A stretch of 13,116 bases of DNA from Cytidiella melzeri (Eukaryota > Basidiomycota > Agaricomycetes > Polyporales > Irpicaceae), in the NCBI GenBank assembly GCA_022592445.1, contig JABYQR010000664.1:1-13116 (forward strand), given 5' to 3'. Positions within the stretch are counted from its first letter, which is position 1, and every line of letters begins with the position of its first letter. The notes beneath the pieces were generated by a model, which saw only the letters and a program-made list of their open reading frames with translations, was not told where the DNA came from and searched no databases. Made by a program: the position numbers and the translations under genes. Positions 1 through 7,960 of this stretch are shown one piece after another.

Positions 1-300
1 TGTGATAGACATGAGCAGGTATGGCGAGTCACATACGGTCGATTGAAACGGCTACTCACGATCATCCTTATTCAATCATTTTATGGATTTGAAGCAGTCA
101 CATACTGTATGACCGGCCAGACGATTGGTTTGCGTCTCCTGTACAGCTGCGAGAGATTGCAGGAGGACGGTCAGACCTCGTATATTGCGCTCGTGAACTT
201 CAAAAATCATGCTGATGCCAGCCTCAGGGTGGTTATAGACGTGAGCCTCTGTCTTCCCTTCTGCTTCAGCCACCACGACCTTTGACCCATCCCTACTGCA
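1..300. other. No convincing gene; degenerate sequence
   Basis: Both strands contain a short open frame of 66-80 codons here (plus 43-285, minus 76-276). Neither has a recognisable motif, and they overlap almost completely. No splice pattern joins them to neighbouring reading frames. I see only decayed intergenic sequence, possibly the outer part of the relic to the right. Confidence 0.4.
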
Positions 301-1590
301 CTGTATGGTTCCAGATAGTATCTCACCCTCGCACGCTGCGCTTCTCCCTGGCCTGTTCTTCAGGTTCCCTAGTATGGTTACTCTGACCTATGTGTTCAGC
401 GTCGCTGGCTTCGTGATTACCTTGGTCAAACGATGCGTACCGAAACTTCTGCACACGCCGAGCAGCGTGGTCATCTCACTCATTGTGTGTCGTCTCTCAC
501 CGAATCTTCTGACACATTCATTGCTGACAGACACAAGCTTGCACAACTGCAATAGCCAATCGTCATACAAGCCACTACACATGCTGAGCAATGCAGTGAG
601 CTCAACTATCGCGTGTCGTTCCTCTCCCGATCTCTCGACGCCTCCAATGGCAAGCTCAAGCTTGCGAGATTGCCATTGCCACTCCACGATTGCGCGTAGA
701 AGCTTTAACCATCCTCAGTAATATGACTCGCTTACGGTTCCCTTGTCTTTGTTACTGAGTATATGGTCGCCTCCATCGCCTGCCCAGTGGACTGAGGCTG
801 GCGAACGTCGGTTGCGTATAGAAGGTTGTGCGAAGGCCAAACAGCGTCATTCCCTCACTCGACACCTCGCAGCTTCGATCGCCCCTCGACGTACTCGATC
901 TTGTGAGATTGCCATAGCTTACCGTCTGCTGCGCATTCAAGCTTCCGCACACCTCGAGCAACGTGCCAAGCTCGCCGATTGTGTCTTTGCCTAAGGGATC
1001 TCTAGATGCTTCGTCCGCCACTCAGCGAGCCCAGTCCACAATATCGCCATTGCCAACCGTCGGAAGCTTATGCAGGCTTCTGCACATACTGAGCACCAAG
1101 ACCGCCTAATCGAACACGTTACCTTTTGAACTCAGTCTTTCAACACTCGCACCCTCGCTCACAGTCTGGACACAAAAATTTGGCACGACAGCTTTCTGCT
1201 CAAGAACTGCAGTACGCGGCTTTCGAAGGCTCCCTGGTGTTCGCCCATGTGGAACAACCGCATTCACGTGGATCACCGCCAGCGCAGTCTCGCCGAGAAG
1301 CGATGTGACAATCAGCAAACTTCTGCCGCATTCACTAGCAACCTCAAGGACGACATCATTTTAAAATACCATCCCAAACTTGCTCTCGTCTGGAATGGGT
1401 ACGCGGTCTCAGAGGTCGATCTTATAGCAGAATCTCAGAGCAAACGGTTCTTAACTGGGCTTCGTCGAGGTTGTGGTAGGATTTCAAGGTTGTTTGGAGT
1501 GGAGCCGTTAGTCAGCTCGACGCCTCCCCTTGCTCGCTGCTCACCTTCTACTCGCCTGCGCCTCGGACACCTATGAGCGACAGTGTTTCA
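300..1590 (+). pseudogene. Relic of a coiled-coil-repeat protein gene (decayed)
   Basis: No single frame is open for long; stops and frame changes interrupt all frames. In several plus-strand frames, recurring peptides of the type A-H-x-E-Q-(R/C)-x3-L reappear at about 42-residue spacing, for example near 451, 577, 947, 1082 and 1243. They are followed by hydrophilic, leucine-spaced stretches such as VSSLTESSDTF and VSFLSRSLDAS. This is what a long coiled-coil gene built from 42-residue repeats would look like after drift. The reading frame switches (frame 1 at 451 and 577, frame 2 at 830-1082, frame 1 at 1243), which argues for decay rather than function. The minus strand is also partly open across the repeats because the unit is a multiple of three, so the sense strand is an inference. 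The original function is not recognisable. Confidence 0.45.
442..1300 (+). repeat. Degenerate tandem repeat, unit about 126 bp, seven copies
   Basis: Taking the GCACAC-like start of each unit as a landmark, copies begin near 451, 577, 707, 830, 947, 1082 and 1243. Spacings are 126, 130, 123, 117, 135 and 161 bp. The best-kept core is CACACGCCGAGCAGCGTGG at 452 against CACATGCTGAGCAATGCAG at 578 and CACACCTCGAGCAACGTGC at 948. The flank between cores also aligns, with recurring CAAGCTTGCGAGATTGCC-like text near 535, 655 and 900. The copies are heavily diverged, so this is an old array; the third and fourth copies are the weakest. Confidence 0.55.
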
Positions 1591-1834
1591 GTTGACACAT
1601 CTGAAGCAGCCGCAGCAGAATTTGAGTGCTGATAAGAGTAGTATAATGTATAATATTCAAAACTTGAAGAAAAACCAAATCGACTTGAAAAACCAAAATT
1701 ACAGTTTAAATGAACATTGAACGTCGGTGCGTTTAGGGAGCACCGACCCGGCCCGGATCAGGAAGTCCTGGAGAAGTCACGAAGACCACGGCGGCATGAT
1801 TGATCTGAAGCAACAACTTGCACCGACGAGCAGA
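1591..1834 (+). promoter_or_regulatory. Presumed promoter/5' region of the aldo/keto reductase gene
   Basis: The stretch has no gene. It contains an AT-rich block at about 1641-1690 with TATA-like text (GTATAATGTATAATATTC from 1641) upstream of the first coding exon. An in-frame upstream ATG at 1796 would extend the protein by 13 residues. Assignment as a promoter rests only on position and base composition. Confidence 0.3.
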
Positions 1835-3178
1835 ATGTGGACTCCTCTTCAGCCGTCGAGCGACGAGACATGTACTGCAGAGCTGGATATCACCTCGGCC
1901 ATCTCTCTCACTTCAGGTACGCACTCTGTAACAGTAACGGCGTTGGCTCTAGCTCAAACGTTGCTCGCCATTAGGATATGCCCTACCAATTCTGGGTTTC
2001 GGAGTGTATCAGAATGACGATTGCCTCGGTAGTTGTATCGCTGCGTTTCAAGCAGGTTACAGGTAAAGTCATGTGTTGATTCGCCCTGAATCATGCGCAG
2101 AACTAATAGAGGCATTTTTAGACACGTTGACTCTGCTCGATACTACCGTAATGAGAAAGAAGTAGGCCGCGCAGTGAGGGAATCTGGTATTCCGCGTGAG
2201 GAGCTGTTTATCAGTAAGCTCTGCGGGCTATATTCTCTCTCGCTACTTATCATGCTCCTTTAATCAGCGAGCAAGATATACCATCCGGACTTTGGCTACG
2301 AAAGTGCGCTACGAGCGACAGAACAGTCGTACAAACAGTTCGGTCTCGGTAGGCTTGAATTTGCAAGAGTTGATGTACTCTCCTCAAGCCTGACATTTCA
2401 TCCATTCCTTTCTGTGAAGAGTACATCGACCTGTATCTTATTCACTCTCCTATTTCCGGAAAACAACGTCGTCTGGACACATGGCGCGCGTTGATTGAGC
2501 AGCGCAACAAAGGGAAGTTCAAGAGTATTGGCGTCAGCAACTAGTGAGTGTAGGCACATACTACAGTCCGCCCACGTCAAAGCCAGTCCTGACCCTGACC
2601 GTTAGTAACATACAGCATATCGAGGAAATACGCGAAGCCGGCCTAGAAACCCCTGTCGTCAACCAGCTGGAAGTACGCTTTCAAACTCATCCAAAGGTGG
2701 CAGCTGATGTATTCCCCTGATTATTTGCCAGATTCATCCTTTTTGTCAACAACGGCCGATAGTCGAGTACTGCAAGAAGAACGGGATTGCTATTCAAGCA
2801 TACTGCCCTCTGATTCGCGGAGATTACAATTATCAGATCTTCAAGGACATGGCTGAAAAGGTATGTGTTGCTGTCTATATCAACTTGGTTTAGCTTGACA
2901 TCAAAGTTTTCACCGCCAGTATCACAAAACTATACCGCAGATCCTCATTCGGTGGTCATTGCAGCACGGGTACGCTATCGAAGACTCCACATATACACAT
3001 GTGTTAATTGACAACGTGTAGATACTCGCCTCTGCCCAAGTCCTCTCATCCAGAGCGCATTCGGGCGAACGCACAAGTGTACGATTTCAACATAAGTGCA
3101 GAAGACATGACCAAGATTGACGCGCTTGACCGTGGAGATGAAGGTGCTTGCCAGTGGAATCCGATACATTCAGACTAA
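1835..3178 (+). CDS. Aldo/keto reductase, nine exons, intact
   Basis: Predicted NAD(P)H-dependent cytosolic oxidoreductase reducing aldehydes or ketones to alcohols. Exons that keep frame: 1835-1916, 1975-2062, 2122-2213, 2268-2348, 2420-2543, 2606-2672, 2732-2860, 2920-2969, 3022-3178. All eight introns (52-71 bp) are GT-AG. The product is 289 aa (302 from ATG 1796), normal for the family. It opens with the family's first strand ([17 protein letters not shown], residues 25-41). The catalytic tetrad is complete: Asp60 and Tyr65 in [11 protein letters not shown], Lys90 in TSK, His123 in LYLIHSP. The GVSN and NQLEIHPFCQQ motifs follow, and the cofactor-binding segment [12 protein letters not shown] is present near the C-terminus. 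Family resemblance is to fungal AKRs with an LGFGVYQN start; the substrate cannot be told. The weakest points are the start codon and the fifth intron's acceptor (2605 chosen over AG at 2615, because only 2605 restores frame to the HIEEIREAG segment). No neighbouring gene suggests a pathway. Confidence 0.88.
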
Positions 3179-3750
3179 AGTCGACAGACAGCGACGTCTG
3201 CTCGATGACAACCCTGCGCAGTGGCATCGGAAGGAAACTCTGTGTATCTGCTTGAGAAGGCCCCGAAGTTGACATCTCCGCTGAATGTTGTACCCAATGA
3301 AAAATGAACGCCAAATATTTCTGACAACGTACCGTGCCTATCCTAAAATGTCACTGACCCCAAACACCACCGGCAGTGAGTAACTAAGGCACGTACTGCT
3401 CTATCACGAAGTTGAAGATAACCTTATGTTTGTTCCAACGTACGACAATATACAGCCAATCAAGGGACAATTCAGATTTCCTCGCAAAGTCGCGGTGAGT
3501 GTCGTTGAGTTTTATCATATGCTACAAATGGATGTTTGTGTCATCAACTTCACCCATGGAGAGGTTTCGTCTAGCGTCGCCTAGTCAGGTTTGCTAGTTT
3601 ATCAACTGTTCGGTGTTGGTAAGCGGCTTGCATTGGCCGGGTACTTATACAACGTGTTGATATCAGCCTAAAGACTCCGTCCGATACTGTAGCTGTGGAC
3701 GGCGTTCAAGCTCCGCATCATCAGTACCGCCTCGTCTTAAATTCTAGAAC
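3179..3750. other. Transposon left flank; short unassigned open frames
   Basis: The stretch lies between the reductase stop and the transposon. On the plus strand an open frame without an ATG at its head runs from about 3385 to 3584 (LLYHEVEDNLMFVPTYDN near its start). Another, SGLLVYQLFGVGKRLALAGY, ends at 3666. A GTGAGT at 3494 and a CCTAG at 3584 could be splice sites joining them. An ATG at 3348 could open a small gene, but no splice pattern carries it into the next segment. I recognise no family; this may be a broken gene or chance. Confidence 0.25.
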
Positions 3751-3752
3751 TA

Positions 3753-3815
3753 CAGTCGTTTGCATCTAAGTTTGACGGTTGCGCCAAAAAATCGTTTGTT
3801 TGTAGAAGCCAAATA
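3753..3815 (+). repeat. Left terminal inverted repeat of the transposon
   Basis: Starts CAGTCGTTTGCATCTAAG directly after the TA at 3751-3752 and ends TGTAGAAGCCAAATA. It matches the reverse complement of 7636-7698 at 60 of 63 positions; the three mismatches are at repeat positions 20, 42 and 46. Similarity ends abruptly on both sides. Confidence 0.95.
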
Positions 3816-3921
3816 CTACTTGAAAAGGAAACTGCGTAACGCGGCGATGCGATGTGACATAGTGTGACTCAGCGTCAACACGCGCGCCACTCATTCTCAT
3901 TCTGAGCTGAAGGTGTGCGCT

Positions 3922-4003
3922 GACGACGACGACGACACCCACCGCTACGCTGCCAGGGCGCTCTATTCATCACGACGACGACGACGACGACACCCACCGC
4001 TAC
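3922..4003 (+). repeat. Duplicated (GAC)n-ACCCACCGCTAC unit
   Basis: Two copies of a GAC run followed by ACCCACCGCTAC occupy 3922-3948 (five GAC units) and 3974-4003 (six GAC units), separated by 25 bp. A short segmental duplication plus slippage explains them. Confidence 0.85.
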
Positions 4004-4099
4004 CGCCAGTGAATTCATTCGCTGCGTTGAGCCTCTAGATTTGTTGGCCTTCGAGTAGGTCAAATCACATAGCTGCCGTGATAATCACTTGCAATCCTT

Positions 4100-4138
4100 G
4101 ACAACGACAACGACAACGACAACGACGACAACGCCGAC
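4100..4138 (+). repeat. CAACGA microsatellite
   Basis: Four consecutive GACAAC units are followed by imperfect GAC/AAC triplets. This is simple-sequence DNA inside the transposon, in the same region as the GAC runs. Confidence 0.85.
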
Positions 4139-4282
4139 ACACCTCATAATCTGACTATAGCCAAATCCATTTGGTGTCCTCTCCTACAACTGTGGCTGGC
4201 CCTGGGCTGGGTAGACCTGATCAATCCGACTAGGACACCTTTCACATTGCCGGGTACTCCACAGGACTCGGACTAGTGTCGC

Positions 4283-4310
4283 GCTTCACGGTGCCATTGC
4301 ACCGTGAAGC
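4283..4310. repeat. Perfect hairpin, 12-bp stem, 4-base loop
   Basis: GCTTCACGGTGC (4283-4294) is followed by CATT and then its exact reverse complement (4299-4310). It lies upstream of the accessory gene and inside the transposon. It could be an operator-like palindrome, a transposase or regulator binding site, or an RNA hairpin in a leader. Confidence 0.9.
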
Positions 4311-4428
4311 TCACTTCTAGCAGGTAAGTACGTTCGATGTTGCCTTGACAAAAAAATTTTCTCATGAAGTTACATGCGGCCTCGCAACGCCCGGCACAAG
4401 AAAAGACACCTATCCTTGTCCGAAGATG

Positions 4429-4436
4429 TATAAAAG
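4429..4436 (+). promoter_or_regulatory. Possible TATA box (TATAAAAG)
   Basis: A perfect TATAAAAG sits 36 bp upstream of the in-frame ATG at 4472. If it is the promoter, the leader would be very short. If the gene starts at 4364 or 4426, this motif is coding and the match is chance. Confidence 0.25.
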
Positions 4437-4471
4437 AATGCGAGATCAAGGTAAGCTCACACCGCAAACCA

Positions 4472-6347
4472 ATGCCTGAGCAAGATTCTCATCCAGACGA
4501 GCAGCCTGCAGGTGGTCGCGCAGGTACAGAGCTTGTTCTCCGTATGCATGTTCCCCCGGAGCAGCGCGCAACTTCAATTGCATGGCTTATCCAGCCGGCA
4601 TGGATGGGCATGTACTCTTTCTCGTTGCCATTGCGCATGAAACTGATTCAGCTTGTAGACGGTGCATTCGACCCTCCAGTGTGCTATACCTCCTTGGAGG
4701 AGATACACCGCGCAAGAGAGGCTGGCTTGCGGCGCCTTTCCCCGGACCAGCGTCGCGAAGTCATTGACGCAATCCGACGGCGCCAGGACACTGAGGCACA
4801 AGCTGTGTCGGCTCTAGCTGCACCTCCAGTAAGACAAACCTGCCAACACGTCAGTGCTTCAGCTGACACGAGTTTTACTCAGGCTTCCGGTAATGCACCT
4901 GTAGTAGCTGCTGCAGCAATAGGCACGAGCACGACAACCACTCTGACCACGACAACTACTGCCACCTCACAGCAAGAACCGCACCTCGTCATTGTCACAG
5001 TCTCCTGCACTGACCCTGCGAGTGCGGCCAGGCCGTCGACGTCAAAAGCAGCGCCAAAGCGACGGACAGATGTCAAGAATGCTAGCATTGTGCTCACAGG
5101 TGCCTTACCATTGGTGACCTTCTCGAAGGAGGCTTTAACTGTGCATGAGCTCGACGAGGTGTACTCTATTGGTCCAGTCGCTGTTCCGCCATTCAAGATG
5201 CACTGGACGGGTCTCACGTACGTAAATTCATGCATGAGTTGACTTGAGGCTGACTCGTCCTAGCAAGGGCTCCGCTTCGATGATAGAACGGGAGGACGAG
5301 TTTCAGCGAGCGCTGGATGCTGTTCTGAAGAAGCGAGGGGCAACTGTATTCGTTGAGTACAATCTCGATCTCCTCGAAGGATTTCGTGCACGAAAGCGTC
5401 CCGCCAACATTGTAGCTGGTCGTGATGACACATTGAACACACCAGGGCTTGGTACAAAGAAACCTGCTGTCGACGACTTCTCCGAACATGCTCAACGGCG
5501 CGGTGAGATCATTGTGCAGCTCGAGGAAATGCACACCTGTGCCGAACATCTTGGTGAACATGGCCAGCCCGGAGCCTGTGCGAAAACCGAAGCAGGCCAT
5601 ATACGTCTCACTCACTGGCGCAAGAGGATTTGGGCAGACGCCTATATCTCGGGTGACGCGACATTGAAACATCCTCCACATTGCCCAGAGTTTGATGGCC
5701 AACGTGACGGCCGTATCAGTTTGGCTAAGCCTCGCGGCCGTACCGGACCTCACTCGCTGGCAGCAGTTCCTTCAGCAGCCCCAGCAGATGTCGCAGCTCT
5801 TCTCCCCATCCTGACAACTCTCATCGGGCAGCAGAATATGATGTTCACGGCGCTGATGGGCAGCAGGAACATACTTCCTACCTCTCCGCTATCAGGGCCT
5901 GAGTCCACCTCGGTCCTGGGTAGACTGTCACTGCCATCTCTTCCTACATCCACGTCGATGCCTTTTGCCACTCCGTCCCAGCCGTCGCTTGGCTTCACGT
6001 CGGGTACCAATATGCCATCAACACCGTTGCTTACATCGTCTGCTATGCAGTTCTTCTCGCCAATCCCAGCTCGCCGTGATATCATCCATTTCTTCCTCCT
6101 CACGCTACTCGAGAAGCGCAATGTCGATGTTCTTGACCAAGAAGAACTCCTTACCTCGTGCGAAATGACTCCCAGTACTCTCTCGTCCATCCCTATCCAG
6201 CGCCTCATGGAGATCACCAACCTGAAAGAAGGTCCTGCCTGGCAGCTTGTCGACTTCGCTCGTGACTATATGGAGCGGCTGAGCTTTAAGAGAGAGCATG
6301 CTTCGCCTTATAACCCCGATGACGAGTTCTGCTTTACAGTTGCTTGA
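4472..6347 (+). CDS. Transposon-borne accessory protein, unknown function
   Basis: Two open blocks join through a 46-bp GT-AG intron (5218-5263, branch-like CTGAC), giving 609 aa from ATG 4472. Other possible starts are ATG 4364 unspliced (645 aa), or ATG 4426 with a further 46-bp intron 4451-4496, which also keeps frame. Visible parts: a conserved-looking N-terminal block (4530-4790, residues about 20-105); a Thr/Ala-rich linker (about 4885-4975); a basic, helix-rich block (5265-5410) with LDLLEGFRARKR; a Cys/His segment HTCAEHLGEHGQPGAC (5532-5579) followed by LTHWRKRIWADAYISG and a PP motif; a Pro/Ser/Thr-rich stretch (5850-6060); and a C-terminal predicted helical domain of about 75 residues (6075-6300) that may be SAM-like. 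The C-x2-H...C plus W-A...PP pattern resembles uncharacterised proteins of Agaricomycetes, from memory only. I cannot name the function; candidates are a DNA- or protein-binding factor aiding transposition, or captured host cargo. It is transcribed towards the transposase. Confidence 0.7.
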
Positions 6348-6459
6348 TTTCGTGTAGTATTCATACTCTCAATCTTTGATTTGGTTATATTCTTTCTAAT
6401 AGTGCATAGCTGTGATATCTCATTCATGTTCATGTACATACTTCTTAGCTAATGCGTAA
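6348..6459. other. Convergent intergenic gap of the transposon
   Basis: The 112 bp between the two stop codons are AT-rich (for example TTTGATTTGGTTATATTC after the accessory gene) and must hold the 3' ends of both transcripts. Overlapping 3' ends, and hence antisense pairing of the two mRNAs, are likely. Confidence 0.5.
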
Positions 6460-7570
6460 CTACGAGTACCCACAATTGGTAATCCATCCAAGTGCATCCT
6501 CTGATGAGATCGACATGGCAGCTTGATGTATAAGCCAAGGCCGGCATTCACGACGGATAGCTTCATCCTCGTGGCGACGAAGCCAAGCTTTCAACTTACT
6601 GAAAGCCTGCTCGGCGGGATCAAGGTCGGGAGAATAAGGAGGAAGATAGATGAGTCGCGCACCTAATTTGAGTAAGTATACAGGTGATTTTGAAGTGATG
6701 CATCACATACCACATTGGTGCTCAACAATGTCACGAATTTCAGCGTCGTGATGAATGCTTGCATTGTCAAGTACAACCACACTTCGCACATCGGGGTATG
6801 GGTTGAGTCTAGGAGCCTAACATGATAGTCAGTTGTCGACAGAGTTGAATAAGAAATACTACACAAGCAATACTTACCAGCTGTTCTCGAAGAAAGCTTA
6901 TAAACTTTTCTCGGTTTACGGAGCCCTCGAAGATATCAAGCGCAATGACTCCTTCGTAGTTGAAGACTGGTAGTATGGAAAAATGAACACCTTTTGCCCA
7001 AACCTCTCTTCGAACGCATGCTCTTCCCACCTCAGCCCAACCCATCGTCCTTCGATTTGTGCTATCATCCACACCCGACTCGTCCAACCAGACAAAATAT
7101 TCCATGGGAATATCTGCATGCTCTCCCATCCAGGTGGCTCGTAGAAGATCATTCCTTTGGAGAGCTTCTTTCGAAAGCTTCTTGTGTGTAAGAGCGAGTC
7201 GATGCAATGTGCGGGATACAGTGGCAAGTGATACATTGACATTCCGTTGAGTGAGAAGGCAGTCCTGGATTTCATCAAGAAAGATGGCTCGGTTACTTCG
7301 TATCCATAGCGTGATTGCATCAATGTCTGGCTCGGTCAGAATACGCTTGTGCATAGATGTTGTTGCGAGTGAGTTCTTGGTAAAGCCCGTGTTACGGTGG
7401 CAGCGGAGAATGTTGCGAACAGTGGACTCAGAGCATCGCGCAAGATGCGCAATCTCCGCGATGGACTTTTTGTCTTCCAGACGCCACACCACAACTAGCT
7501 CACGGGTTTCAACAGGTATTGCTGGTGGCATTGGGATGATGAGTGGTTTACAGAATGACAATTTCAACAT
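6460..7570 (-). CDS. Tc1/mariner-type DDE transposase, three exons
   Basis: Cuts and pastes the surrounding element. Exons on the minus strand: 7570-6878, 6816-6711, 6662-6460. The introns are 61 bp (6877-6817) and 48 bp (6710-6663), both GT-AG and frame-preserving. The product is 333 aa from ATG 7570, about the usual 340 for the family; ATG 7531 is an alternative. The N-terminus has a helix-turn-helix (about residues 20-60, SIAEIAHLARCSESTVRNIL) and a second, winged-helix-like part (IFLDEIQDCLL...SLATVSRTLHRL). The catalytic triad is intact: Asp163 in VWLDESG, Asp248 in VVVLDNASIHH, Glu284 in YLPPYSPDLDPAEQAF, with 35 residues between the second Asp and the Glu. Everything needed for catalysis appears present and no stop interrupts the spliced frame, so the enzyme may be active. 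The ATG lies just inside the right inverted repeat. Confidence 0.92.
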
Positions 7571-7635
7571 ACGCAGCCGTGAGGCTGTCACGGCGTAGTC
7601 ACTCCCTCGGAATATCTCAGTTACCGATATGGAAA

Positions 7636-7698
7636 TATTTGGCTTCTACAAATAAAGGATTTTTTGGCGCAACCGTCACACTTAGATGCAAACGACTG
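7636..7698 (-). repeat. Right terminal inverted repeat of the transposon
   Basis: Reverse-complement partner of 3753-3815, followed on the plus strand by TA at 7699-7700. The transposase ATG at 7570 lies 65 bp inside this repeat, so the transposase promoter must lie in or next to it. Confidence 0.95.
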
Positions 7699-7700
7699 TA

Positions 7701-7960
7701 CAATCACCTCTTCGAAAGTCTGACCTTCCTCCCGTAATAGATGATTTCTCCCCGGATCGACTTGTAATGGGGCTCAAGTTCTGGTTCACCCACAAACTCC
7801 GGTATGGCCACAGCAAGTGCAAGGCGTTCCGACGTCGGATCAGCTGGGGTTCCCAGTGACCGGCAGTGGTGCCAAAGTTTTGATACCGCTCTTGAAGCAT
7901 TGCATTGCACAGCTTTAGTACTGTACTAGCACCTGCGTACTAAATGGCTATGCACCATAT
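7701..7960 (-). other. Transposon right flank with unassigned open frames
   Basis: On the minus strand 7704-7910 is open for 68 codons and ends VRLSKR at the transposon edge; it contains the protein-like segment AVAIPEFVGEPELEPHYKSI. A second frame (7682-7900) is open too. I recognise no family. The frame does not continue across the transposon into 3750 and leftwards, so there is no clear interrupted gene on that strand. Confidence 0.25.

Larger units (their letters stand above)
3816..4363. other. Left subterminal non-coding region of the transposon
   Basis: No gene is visible. The stretch is marked by trinucleotide and hexanucleotide repeats and a strong hairpin (listed separately). It probably serves as the 5' region of the plus-strand accessory gene and as a transposase-recognition area. 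The right subterminal side is much shorter, so the two ends are asymmetric. Confidence 0.5.
3753..7698. mobile_element. Tc1/mariner-type DNA transposon, two genes, complete
   Basis: The element is 3,946 bp with 63-bp terminal inverted repeats and a TA dinucleotide immediately outside each end (3751-3752 and 7699-7700), the target-site duplication typical of Tc1/mariner elements. Identity between the two ends stops exactly at the TA, which fixes the borders. The termini start CAGT, as in many Tc1/mariner members. Inside are a minus-strand transposase (6460-7570) and a plus-strand accessory gene (to 6347) that converge with 112 bp between stops. Classical Tc1/mariner elements are about 1.3-2.4 kb with one gene, so this one is long because of the extra gene. 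The near-identity of the ends and the open transposase suggest a recent and possibly still active insertion. Confidence 0.9.

Noticed and set aside
1727..3178. Aldo/keto reductase as a broken pseudogene
   Set aside because: The apparent stops and frame changes all fall in eight GT-AG introns; splicing restores one uninterrupted frame with all catalytic residues.
3875..4063. 62-codon minus-strand frame rich in Val and Arg
   Set aside because: Translation of the (GTC)n strand of the GAC microsatellite; simple-sequence artefact.
5750..6220. 156-codon minus-strand open frame, and 5214-5753 minus (179 codons)
   Set aside because: They lie opposite the accessory gene's second block, which has clear domain-like structure and a splice junction on the plus strand.
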